From an uncultured Micrococcales bacterium (GTDB taxonomy: Bacteria; Actinomycetota; Actinomycetes; Actinomycetales; Microbacteriaceae): DNA of 8,180 nucleotides. A program made the translations under genes and the position numbers. Below, one piece after another: positions 1 to 6,134 of this stretch. The first letter of the stretch is position 1. The number at the start of each line of letters is the position of its first letter. The stretch is from the NCBI GenBank assembly GCA_903893675.1, contig CAITNA010000090.1:1-8180 (forward strand), written 5' to 3'. The notes beneath the pieces are model-generated. The model was not told the DNA's origin and ran no database searches. It worked only from the letters and a program-made list of their open reading frames with translations.

Positions 1-1027
1 CTAGCACGCTGTAGCAGCCCGCCATTTCAGGGTTTTCGAAATAGAGGATAGGTCTTCCATCATCAATCTCGTTTCCGGTCAATACCGCTTTGATGTCAAC
101 TATCGAGCTCACGTATTCCAAAGCCTCGAGCGCTGGAAAGTACCGTGCGGCATCCAATCTCATTCGACTAAACATCGAGGAGTGGAGTTCCTTTGGCGAA
201 CGCACTCCGACGGTGAGGTCTTTGGTCGATTCGATTGGTGTGAATCGAACGTGCGAGAGACTGTGCAAATCTGTGCTCGGGTATGGCATGAGCGAGAAGA
301 ATGGTCCGTCCATGACGGTGATGCCGATTCCTGTGAATTCATCTGGCACGCGCACTAGGCACATCTCTGTGAGTTCCAGCTTCACGCTCATGGTGCTCGG
401 AAGCCACGCGGCCCCAAACTGCCCGACCGACGCGTAGGTCGTGTTGAAGACAAAGTCGAAACTCTCGGGCTTGCCATCGTTGACGACAACTTCAATGCCT
501 TGCTGCGGCTTTGAGATGGAAGTGACCTTTGCACCGAAGGCAATGTTGACCCCGGTCGCCTTGCATCGGACAAGAAGCGCATCGCGAATCTTTGAATAGT
601 CGAAGGCTGCCTCGTCCGCGTCAACGAGACCCTCGATCAGTTCAGTTGCAACAATCGGTGATTCATCGAAGTGGATAGGTTCGGCTTTTGCGCCAATTTC
701 TGCACAAAATCTCTGAAACTGCGCGAGGTTGGTTTTCGAGCCTTCGGCCGCTATGCCATATATGTGACGAAAGTCTGTGTGTACCGCATTTTTGAATAGA
801 TCCACGAAACCCTCGTAGTTCTGTTGGCTGCGAAAGGCAGTCTGTAGGCTTCGCGGGTAGTGGTAGCCGGCGTGAACGCGGGCCTGATTTACTCGCGATG
901 CGCGGGTTAAGGCCTGCTCTGCGGCCTCAAACACCTGCACTTGGGCAGAGGGCAGTAGGCGCTTGGCCTCTAGGGCGATCATCAGGCCATAGAAGCCGGC
1001 ACCAATCACGGCGATGCGTGGGCTCAT
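1..1027 (-). CDS. FAD-dependent oxidoreductase, DAO-like (partial, C-terminus beyond left edge)
   Basis: I translated this frame by hand from the ATG at 1027; it stays open for 342 codons to the window edge. Residues 4-14 form a Rossmann dinucleotide-binding strand-turn-helix with the GxGxxG motif (G9, G11, G14), and E34 at the end of the second strand is placed to bind the FAD ribose. Residues 45-60 (RVNQARVHAGYHYPRS) resemble a stretch common in DAO-type flavoproteins encoded in surface-polysaccharide clusters. The remainder shows the alternating substrate and FAD domains of that fold. It has no signal peptide or membrane helix, so it is probably cytoplasmic. The start is only 2 bases after the stop of the upstream glycosyltransferase-like gene and has no clear Shine-Dalgarno, which suggests translational coupling. 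The substrate is unknown; oxidation of a sugar, polyol or amino-sugar intermediate is an inference from context. The family call is firm, the role is not. Confidence 0.85.
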   Translation of the reverse strand, partial: MSPRIAVIGAGFYGLMIALEAKRLLPSAQVQVFEAAEQALTRASRVNQARVHAGYHYPRSLQTAFRSQQNYEGFVDLFKNAVHTDFRHIYGIAAEGSKTNLAQFQRFCAEIGAKAEPIHFDESPIVATELIEGLVDADEAAFDYSKIRDALLVRCKATGVNIAFGAKVTSISKPQQGIEVVVNDGKPESFDFVFNTTYASVGQFGAAWLPSTMSVKLELTEMCLVRVPDEFTGIGITVMDGPFFSLMPYPSTDLHSLSHVRFTPIESTKDLTVGVRSPKELHSSMFSRMRLDAARYFPALEALEYVSSIVDIKAVLTGNEIDDGRPILYFENPEMAGCYSVL

Positions 1028-1029
1028 GG

Positions 1030-2013
1030 CTAGTTGTCAGTCAGCTTTACGTTGATTTGCTGGTAGGAAGCTACCTTTGGCGAAGCGAGTTCTTCGGCCA
1101 AGTGGAAGCGCGGTGCTTTGATGGTTTGCTTGGTGAGGTTTAGCAAGTATTCGCCGATTACGCCTAGGCAGCAGCACACCAAGAAGAACATGCCGCTGAG
1201 CTGTAGTGAAGTCGATACCCAACCTGGCTGCACATTTCGGTCCGTCAGAGCCACGCCTAAAACATAGAACGCGTAAATCACATTTAGCAAGGCACCTAGA
1301 ACTGAGATGCTGGTGACTAGGCGAAGTGGCATTCCTGAAGTTGAAACCAGGAATGACCAACCCTTCGTTGCTCGTCCGCCTGCACGTTTGCGCAATATGC
1401 CGGGCACTTTAGTCGTGAAGGAAACATCAGTGCGATCGAACCCGAACAGCTGCGGGATGTGTCGAATTGCTGCTACTGGGTCTGGCTCCTGCATGACCTG
1501 ATTGATGACTGCGCGCGAGAAAACTCTAAGTGACGTGCCAGGGCGATCAAGGCCATGCTTGTGAATGCGGTTATAGATCGAACTGAACACGGCGAACTGA
1601 AAGTGATACCAGTCGGATGCAACGGAACGCGATGTATTTGTCGCTGTAATTACGCCGCTCACCTGCGCCTTTGATGAAAGTAACTCGGCAAGCACAGAGG
1701 TAGGCGTGAGCTCGAGCTCGAACGTTGCGATGAAATCACCAATGCAGTTGCGCAGACCTGCATAAGTGGCGACGTCAGCGGCAACCTCACCTGTTAGACG
1801 AAGCACGAGTGTGTTCGTCAGCTTTTGGCTAACAACGTTTCGAAGAGTTTCAAAGTCTTCACCTGTGAGACCGTTTGCAACAACGACTAGCTCGAAGTCA
1901 CGTGCATCCTGGGCTAAAAGGCTCTGTAGTTCAGTCAACTTCGCGATCTGGTCTTCAATTCGGTCAGCGTGGACCTCGGTGACGACCGAGAGAAACGCTT
2001 GATTGAGCAGCAT
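1030..2013 (-). CDS. GtrB/DPM1-like family 2 glycosyltransferase homologue with degenerate catalytic motifs
   Basis: This 327-residue protein has the architecture of polyprenyl-phosphate glycosyltransferases: a GT-A domain (about 1-205) followed by two membrane helices (about 231-254 and 268-289) and the family's closing IGEYL motif (286-290) with a basic tail. Residues 160-168 (TSLRVFSRA) match the family's FRLLSR region. The length is normal. The active site is odd: where the family has DDGSTD this protein reads ANGLTG (46-51), and the DxD metal site is replaced by E-L-E (99-101) in GDFIATFELELTP (92-104). The usual N-terminal PVYNEE is also unrecognisable. It may therefore be inactive, act as a scaffold, or use another donor or metal. 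The ATG start has a good Shine-Dalgarno (AGGTAGGTCAA immediately before it) overlapping the end of the upstream gene, 5 bases away. A role in loading a sugar onto a lipid carrier for the neighbouring GT-C-like protein is inferred. Confidence 0.85.
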   Translation of the reverse strand: MLLNQAFLSVVTEVHADRIEDQIAKLTELQSLLAQDARDFELVVVANGLTGEDFETLRNVVSQKLTNTLVLRLTGEVAADVATYAGLRNCIGDFIATFELELTPTSVLAELLSSKAQVSGVITATNTSRSVASDWYHFQFAVFSSIYNRIHKHGLDRPGTSLRVFSRAVINQVMQEPDPVAAIRHIPQLFGFDRTDVSFTTKVPGILRKRAGGRATKGWSFLVSTSGMPLRLVTSISVLGALLNVIYAFYVLGVALTDRNVQPGWVSTSLQLSGMFFLVCCCLGVIGEYLLNLTKQTIKAPRFHLAEELASPKVASYQQINVKLTDN

Positions 2014-2018
2014 TTGAC

Positions 2019-4280
2019 CTACCTAGTGACCGTTAGTGATGGCGGATAGACCCCGGCTGGAAGGCTAAATGGTTGACCATCCAGGTACACGTATAGTTTG
2101 CCACCAACAACGGCATGACTTTTTATGGTTCTCGAGGTGCCATCTGGCAAGTGCACCGTGCCTCCATCGGTGAACTTGAACCAATTTCCGGCTGAGGCGG
2201 GCATGAGCATTTTGGCTGAATTCAGTGAAACGCCATTTCCGCCAAACGTGGCATCTGGAGCCGAATAGAAGGTTGCATTGTCAATGGGGGTTTGCGAGGT
2301 GAATACTTCGGTCACATATTGTGGAAGCACTTCAGCCTTGCAACCGCGCACCACGAGATTTCCGACGCCAGCCCCCATTACCTTAATCGGCAGAGTCGTA
2401 CTCGAACCCATCGGCGAATACGCTGGCAGAGTCATTTGGTTTGCTTTTAGATTCATCGAAACATAAAGGCCATCGTCGCCGGTTTTCGGGATGTTGTTTT
2501 TCAGCATCACGAGGGATCGACCGGGGTTATCAACTCTGTAGTCGACGGTGAGTTGGTACAGTCCAGGCGCAGTACTTTCATAGGTGATTGACTTGTCGGC
2601 ATTCACACGGCATGCAACTTGTGAGGATTCTATCGATGAAGGTCCGGTGTCCTTAGCCCAGACCAAAGTTAGTGGGCTTTGATACACAACGCGCCAGCCA
2701 TGCATTAAGTGTTTGTAGAACCAGTAGTTATAGCTAAAGCTCCACCCCTGCCATAGTGCATCCTCCGAGGAAGTCACAATCAGATCGGGGTTGCCAAAGT
2801 TCGAGTCGCTTACTTGCCTCTCTGCACCTAGCGAGTGAATAACCGAGTCAACCCGGAATGGTGCTTGCTTATTAAGTGCCGCGCTCCACACGCCCCAGTA
2901 CTCTTCAACAATTTTTTTATCAGCGTTCGCGTTTGCAAAGTCAAGGTAGCTCTTCCAGTCAAATTGAACGTAGCCGCCGAGCTGACTCGAATAGCTAACG
3001 CTCGGATCTGAAACCTCAATGTCGTGGATGCGAGCATAGTTGTCGGCTGCCGTTGCCAAAACATAGCTTGCAGCAATCACGGCACCAATCGGCCAAGCCA
3101 GAACCTTTATGGCAACGGCCTGCTTACCCTTGGGCTTTTCACCCTTTACTCTCATGGTGCGGCGGCTTAGCAGGAAAATCGCAACACGGGCAGCTAACAA
3201 AATCATGGCGACGTAAGCCCAATAGTGGAAGGCGCCGAAGTAGAAGAGGTCCAGGTGGCCGCCTACGGCAGCTACAAGACCGCCCCCGAATAGCACCAGG
3301 CCGAGCCAGCCAAGGTACATAGCCTGCTCTGACTTGCGCACCAGCCAATAGATAAGAAGACCGATGACGAATAGCAGTGGCAGCAGGTTGTCTTGCGCGA
3401 GAATCTTTGGCAGGTCCGCGATTGACCATATGCGGGCTTGGTCGCTCCATGGGCCGAAGTACCACCACTGGTCACCTGAGACATCGACGAAGTTGTACTT
3501 CATCAGGTCGATCAGGTTGAAGCCGGTAACCACGTTGCCGATTAGAGCGAAGGTTGCAGCCGCAGTGCCTACCAGTGTGCCTAGCGAGAGCCAGCGACGC
3601 TCCGACTTGAGGTTATCGACGATGATCAGGCCAAGCAGGGCAACCGCAGTGATGTAGGCGAAGTCGTTAGACCACAACGCTGACCAACCAATAACGATTC
3701 CTAGCGCTACAGGGCGGAACCACCACTTCTTGTCTGCCCATCGGGCCGCGCGAATGGCGAAGTAAACCAGCAAGACAAAGTATGGAAGTGCCGCACGCAA
3801 TGGGCGAAGCGAAGCTCCTGGCTCAACCGCAAAGTAGAACCAGTCTGCAACCGGAAAGCGGGTAAGCGCCGCGGTCATGATGATGGTCATGAACCCAAGG
3901 CCGCCAATTAGCAGCGACTTGCCTGGGCGAACCTTCCAGATTGAGCTGATCATCGTTGCCGAGGAAATCATCGCGGTCAGCAAAATCACGTAACGAGCGG
4001 CAGTGGCGCTTGCTACGACTGTTGCGCCGAAGAGCTTGAAAAGCGGAAAGATAAAGAGGAGTGGGCCAACACCTAGGTACGGGAAGAAGTTAGCTCCAGG
4101 AATCTGACCATCGTTGAGGCGGAACATCGCGCTCGCGGTCTGGAAAGTTCCGTCGATGTGGTTGGTTGGCACAATGCTCGGAGCCACAGCCGCATAGTAA
4201 AAGGTGCCAATCAGGAGGAGAACCGCCGAAAGCGCAAGCAGCCCAACGGTTAGGTATTTTTGCAGGTTTACGTTCTTCAT
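2019..4280 (-). CDS. Multi-pass membrane protein, putative GT-C-type glycosyltransferase with C-terminal exterior domain
   Basis: The product has 753 residues. Residues 11-32 form the first membrane helix, followed by a loop containing HIDG (D43). GT-C enzymes (PMT, ArnT and relatives) carry a catalytic acid in this first exterior loop, so D43 is the natural candidate. About ten further hydrophobic segments follow up to about 411, with a second acidic site at N205-D206. Residues 412-753 form a soluble, apparently beta-rich domain that should lie outside the membrane; it includes a stretch (573-595) of the kind found in jelly-roll or carbohydrate-binding modules. I do not recognise a named family. 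The chosen ATG at 4280 has GAGGGA five bookend-free bases... specifically at 4284-4289, just upstream; a TTG at 4301 would add seven residues but lacks such a site. The gene ends 5 bases before the glycosyltransferase-like gene. The inferred role is transfer of a lipid-linked sugar to an acceptor on the outer face of the membrane. Confidence 0.8.
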   Translation of the reverse strand: MKNVNLQKYLTVGLLALSAVLLLIGTFYYAAVAPSIVPTNHIDGTFQTASAMFRLNDGQIPGANFFPYLGVGPLLFIFPLFKLFGATVVASATAARYVILLTAMISSATMISSIWKVRPGKSLLIGGLGFMTIIMTAALTRFPVADWFYFAVEPGASLRPLRAALPYFVLLVYFAIRAARWADKKWWFRPVALGIVIGWSALWSNDFAYITAVALLGLIIVDNLKSERRWLSLGTLVGTAAATFALIGNVVTGFNLIDLMKYNFVDVSGDQWWYFGPWSDQARIWSIADLPKILAQDNLLPLLFVIGLLIYWLVRKSEQAMYLGWLGLVLFGGGLVAAVGGHLDLFYFGAFHYWAYVAMILLAARVAIFLLSRRTMRVKGEKPKGKQAVAIKVLAWPIGAVIAASYVLATAADNYARIHDIEVSDPSVSYSSQLGGYVQFDWKSYLDFANANADKKIVEEYWGVWSAALNKQAPFRVDSVIHSLGAERQVSDSNFGNPDLIVTSSEDALWQGWSFSYNYWFYKHLMHGWRVVYQSPLTLVWAKDTGPSSIESSQVACRVNADKSITYESTAPGLYQLTVDYRVDNPGRSLVMLKNNIPKTGDDGLYVSMNLKANQMTLPAYSPMGSSTTLPIKVMGAGVGNLVVRGCKAEVLPQYVTEVFTSQTPIDNATFYSAPDATFGGNGVSLNSAKMLMPASAGNWFKFTDGGTVHLPDGTSRTIKSHAVVGGKLYVYLDGQPFSLPAGVYPPSLTVTR

Positions 4281-4283
4281 CTG

Positions 4284-4289
4284 TCCCTC
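4284..4289 (-). promoter_or_regulatory. Shine-Dalgarno site for the GT-C-like gene
   Basis: The minus strand reads GAGGGA followed by CAG and then the ATG at 4280. This is the strongest ribosome binding site near the gene's start, and it decides for this ATG over the in-frame TTG at 4301. Confidence 0.7.
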
Positions 4290-4293
4290 AATT

Positions 4294-4306
4294 TCTACCA
4301 ATCGTA
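4294..4306 (-). promoter_or_regulatory. Possible internal promoter upstream of the GT-C-like gene
   Basis: TACGAT (4306-4301, minus strand) fits the actinobacterial -10 pattern TANNNT. An A at 4294, seven bases after the hexamer, could be the first transcribed base, giving a leader of about 14 bases with the ribosome site intact. No convincing -35 hexamer is visible 17 bases upstream. A TANNNT match is common by chance, so this is tentative. Confidence 0.25.
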
Positions 4307-4333
4307 GTTTGACGAGGGAATCGATTCGCGAGG

Positions 4334-6073
4334 CTAGTGTGTCTGCAGCGGGATGACCGCATCCAAGCGGGTCTGGCCGCTAGCCGTGGTGAGCGACCAG
4401 CTGAGAGTCAATTCCTCGATCAGTTGTAAACCCATCCCAGGTTGAGAATCAGCCGGTTTTGCAGCGCCGTCGTTAGTGACGCTTAGGGTGAGCAGGTCAT
4501 CCTGGTCGCGGTCGAGCGAGATCGTCGCGTGCTTGGCGTCACCGTGACGGACAGCGTTGCTGATTGCTTCCTTGCAGATCTCGTTCACGCAGCTTCGAGC
4601 GTCTGGGCTGGCATCTAGCGCGCGTTTGGCCCTGGCGCTTGCCGAGACCGTGATGGCACAAACGCTGCCCCACGCCCCAGTCAGGCTTGCCATTAGTGCG
4701 TCAAAGGTTGGTTGCTCGGTGGCCTGCAGCTGCAGGGCCGCTTTGGCTCTGGCCAGGTCTTGCTTCACAAGTTCGTACTCGAAAGATTCAGGTGCGTCCG
4801 AACGCTTAAGGCGAGTTACGGCGGCGCTCAGAGCTGCTTGAACATCGCCGTGGATGATGCGGCTCCAGTTGCGCCGGTTCAGAGCAAGCTTCTGTTCGAA
4901 CAGCGCGACCTCTTTAGCTAGGGCCTGGTTTGCAACCTCGAGCGATGCCTCGTAGCGCTCGGCCGCGTTATCGCTCGCGCGAATGTAGCCAATCATGAAC
5001 AAGGCGAGCACAACGCACACGACCTCGGCAGCCGCCGTCAGAAACCAAATCGGGTCGAAACGATATTCGAACCACATGAAATACCAAGCTGGGATGACCG
5101 ACACAGCAGCAATTGCAACCAGCACGAATGTGCCGGCAATTGTCTTGATTTCCTTCTTTCGTGGCAGCAAAACCTTGATCAGCGCTAAGACAACCATTAC
5201 GCCAAGGCCGCCGAGGTAACCGCGCAAGGCAGAACCATGGCTGACCATCATGAACTCCATGGCTCCGAAAGTTGGAATCATCAAGCCACCAAGAGCGATT
5301 GGTCTAATGCCATTTCGCAGCACGAAGGTTGAGTTCCAGTTGATGCGACGGCTTGGTTGCGCCTCGGTTGGCGACTTGAATTCCGAAAGAGCATTGCCTT
5401 CGTTTGCGATGGTGCGGCTGAGGGGGCGAACTTCATCGCTGATGATCACCGATAGTTCGTTGAGCAGGTTCTCGCGCGCGTCATTATCAAAACGGGTCGC
5501 AATCAATTGCTCAATGTTGTCAATGTGCGGAATCAACACATCCATGGATTGTTGCTTCAATCGGTCGAACTCGTCGGCGACGATCTGCTTCGCCGATTCG
5601 CGGTAGCCCTGCAGTTGGTCTTCGGTCTCGAGCAGCTTGCGAATGCGCTCGCGCCGTTCAATCACGGTTGCGCGCAGGCCGTTGACGCCGAGGAAGATGC
5701 CGAGGTGAATCAGGATCGCGCCGATGATGCGCACAGTCCAGATTTCTTCGTGGTCGATGCCCCAGCTCAGTGCCATTGCCGCAATCAGCAGGTTACCTAG
5801 GATGCCCGCGGCCGACACCGTGATGATGTTTGCGGTGGGCGAGGGCTTGCGCTCGAGGCGCTTTTGCAGGCCGAGAATCATGACCAGCCAAACGAAGGCA
5901 CCCATGGCCAGGGTCGAGAGCAGCCAGGCCACAAACCACAGCGGGCTGAAGTTGTCGGTTCGGGTTGGGTCGATGGTCATTGCCAGGATGAACCTGATGC
6001 CAAGCACCCAGAAAATGGTCCAGAAGTTCCACGAGCTCAATGAGCCGTAACGAATCGCGAATTTGCTCTGCAC
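4334..6073 (-). CDS. Membrane sensor histidine kinase, NarL/DesK-type (HisKA_3-like), with two four-helix membrane modules
   Basis: The 579-residue product has eight predicted membrane helices in two groups: about 14-34, 45-68, 83-105, 112-133 and about 255-275, 284-303, 310-330, 341-363. A helical cytoplasmic linker (137-245) separates the groups, and a second helix (366-400) leads into the kinase core. The phosphoacceptor is probably H408 in RIIHGDVQAAL (405-415). The ATPase domain shows the N-box EAISNAVRH (502-510, N506), the G1 box NDG (534-536) and the glycine-rich GMGLQLIEEL (546-555). Together these support an ATP-dependent autophosphorylating kinase. The acidic residue that usually follows the His directly is displaced by one (HGD). 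No response regulator lies downstream or elsewhere in the window. The GTG start is the first possible start after an in-frame TAG and appears leaderless. The signal sensed is unknown; the next genes on the strand suggest a cell-surface link, but the 53-base gap leaves co-transcription open. Confidence 0.85.
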   Translation of the reverse strand: MQSKFAIRYGSLSSWNFWTIFWVLGIRFILAMTIDPTRTDNFSPLWFVAWLLSTLAMGAFVWLVMILGLQKRLERKPSPTANIITVSAAGILGNLLIAAMALSWGIDHEEIWTVRIIGAILIHLGIFLGVNGLRATVIERRERIRKLLETEDQLQGYRESAKQIVADEFDRLKQQSMDVLIPHIDNIEQLIATRFDNDARENLLNELSVIISDEVRPLSRTIANEGNALSEFKSPTEAQPSRRINWNSTFVLRNGIRPIALGGLMIPTFGAMEFMMVSHGSALRGYLGGLGVMVVLALIKVLLPRKKEIKTIAGTFVLVAIAAVSVIPAWYFMWFEYRFDPIWFLTAAAEVVCVVLALFMIGYIRASDNAAERYEASLEVANQALAKEVALFEQKLALNRRNWSRIIHGDVQAALSAAVTRLKRSDAPESFEYELVKQDLARAKAALQLQATEQPTFDALMASLTGAWGSVCAITVSASARAKRALDASPDARSCVNEICKEAISNAVRHGDAKHATISLDRDQDDLLTLSVTNDGAAKPADSQPGMGLQLIEELTLSWSLTTASGQTRLDAVIPLQTH

Positions 6074-6085
6074 CTCAACAGGCTA
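6074..6085 (-). promoter_or_regulatory. Leaderless promoter (-10 box) of the histidine kinase gene
   Basis: On the minus strand TAGCCT (6085-6080) is followed by GTTGAG and then the GTG start at 6073. The hexamer fits TANNNT, and the six-base gap places transcription start on the G of GTG. The GAGG directly touching the GTG has no spacing and cannot serve as a normal ribosome site. No good -35 hexamer is visible. Confidence 0.55.
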
Positions 6086-6099
6086 GCGGTTGCACGGGT

Positions 6100-6111
6100 G
6101 CCGATTTCGGC
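6100..6111. repeat. Short inverted repeat between divergent promoters (possible operator)
   Basis: GCCGA, two T bases, TCGGC form a perfect 5-base-arm dyad. Its centre is about 30 bases from the predicted kinase start of transcription and about 30 from the exporter start, so it overlaps both -35 regions. No copy was noticed elsewhere in the window. The arms are short enough to occur by chance. Confidence 0.3.
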
Positions 6112-6122
6112 CATGGCTCGCC

Positions 6123-6134
6123 TAGGCTTGGCAG
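6123..6134 (+). promoter_or_regulatory. Leaderless promoter (-10 box) of the EamA-nitroreductase-DedA operon
   Basis: TAGGCT (6123-6128) is followed by TGGCAG and then GTG at 6135. Geometry is identical to the divergent kinase promoter: TANNNT, six bases, start codon. The TAG of the hexamer is an in-frame stop, so the GTG is the first possible start, and AGG directly abutting it has no spacing for ribosome binding. Confidence 0.55.

Larger units (their letters stand above)
4284..4319 (-). promoter_or_regulatory. Leader hairpin that could mask the ribosome binding site
   Basis: On the minus strand TCCCTC (4319-4314) is the exact complement of the Shine-Dalgarno GAGGGA (4289-4284). Between them a second short stem is possible: CTAC, a five-base loop GATTG, then GTAG. 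The structure exists only in transcripts that begin upstream of 4319, for example read-through from the kinase gene. It is a modest two-tier stem with internal loops, so its stability is uncertain. Confidence 0.3.

Noticed and set aside
90..437. A 115-codon plus-strand open frame at the left edge
   Set aside because: It is the antisense shadow of the FAD oxidoreductase, whose minus-strand frame is unbroken for 342 codons with an intact GxGxxG motif.
2911..2920. T-run (seven T) that could suggest a terminator or slippage site
   Set aside because: It lies within the GT-C-like coding frame with no preceding stem, and the frame continues without disruption.
3053..3657. Overlapping open frames on both strands inside the GT-C-like gene
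   Set aside because: They are rich in Arg, Ser and Pro in the way of out-of-frame translations of hydrophobic genes, and lie inside a long continuous membrane-protein frame.
4280..4301. TTG at 4301 as start of the GT-C-like protein
   Set aside because: It would add seven residues and lacks a ribosome site, whereas the ATG at 4280 has GAGGGA well placed upstream.
4995..6050. Several open frames of 70-120 codons on the plus strand opposite the kinase
   Set aside because: All are antisense to a kinase with clear H-box, N-box and G-box motifs; none has a plausible ribosome site or protein-like composition.
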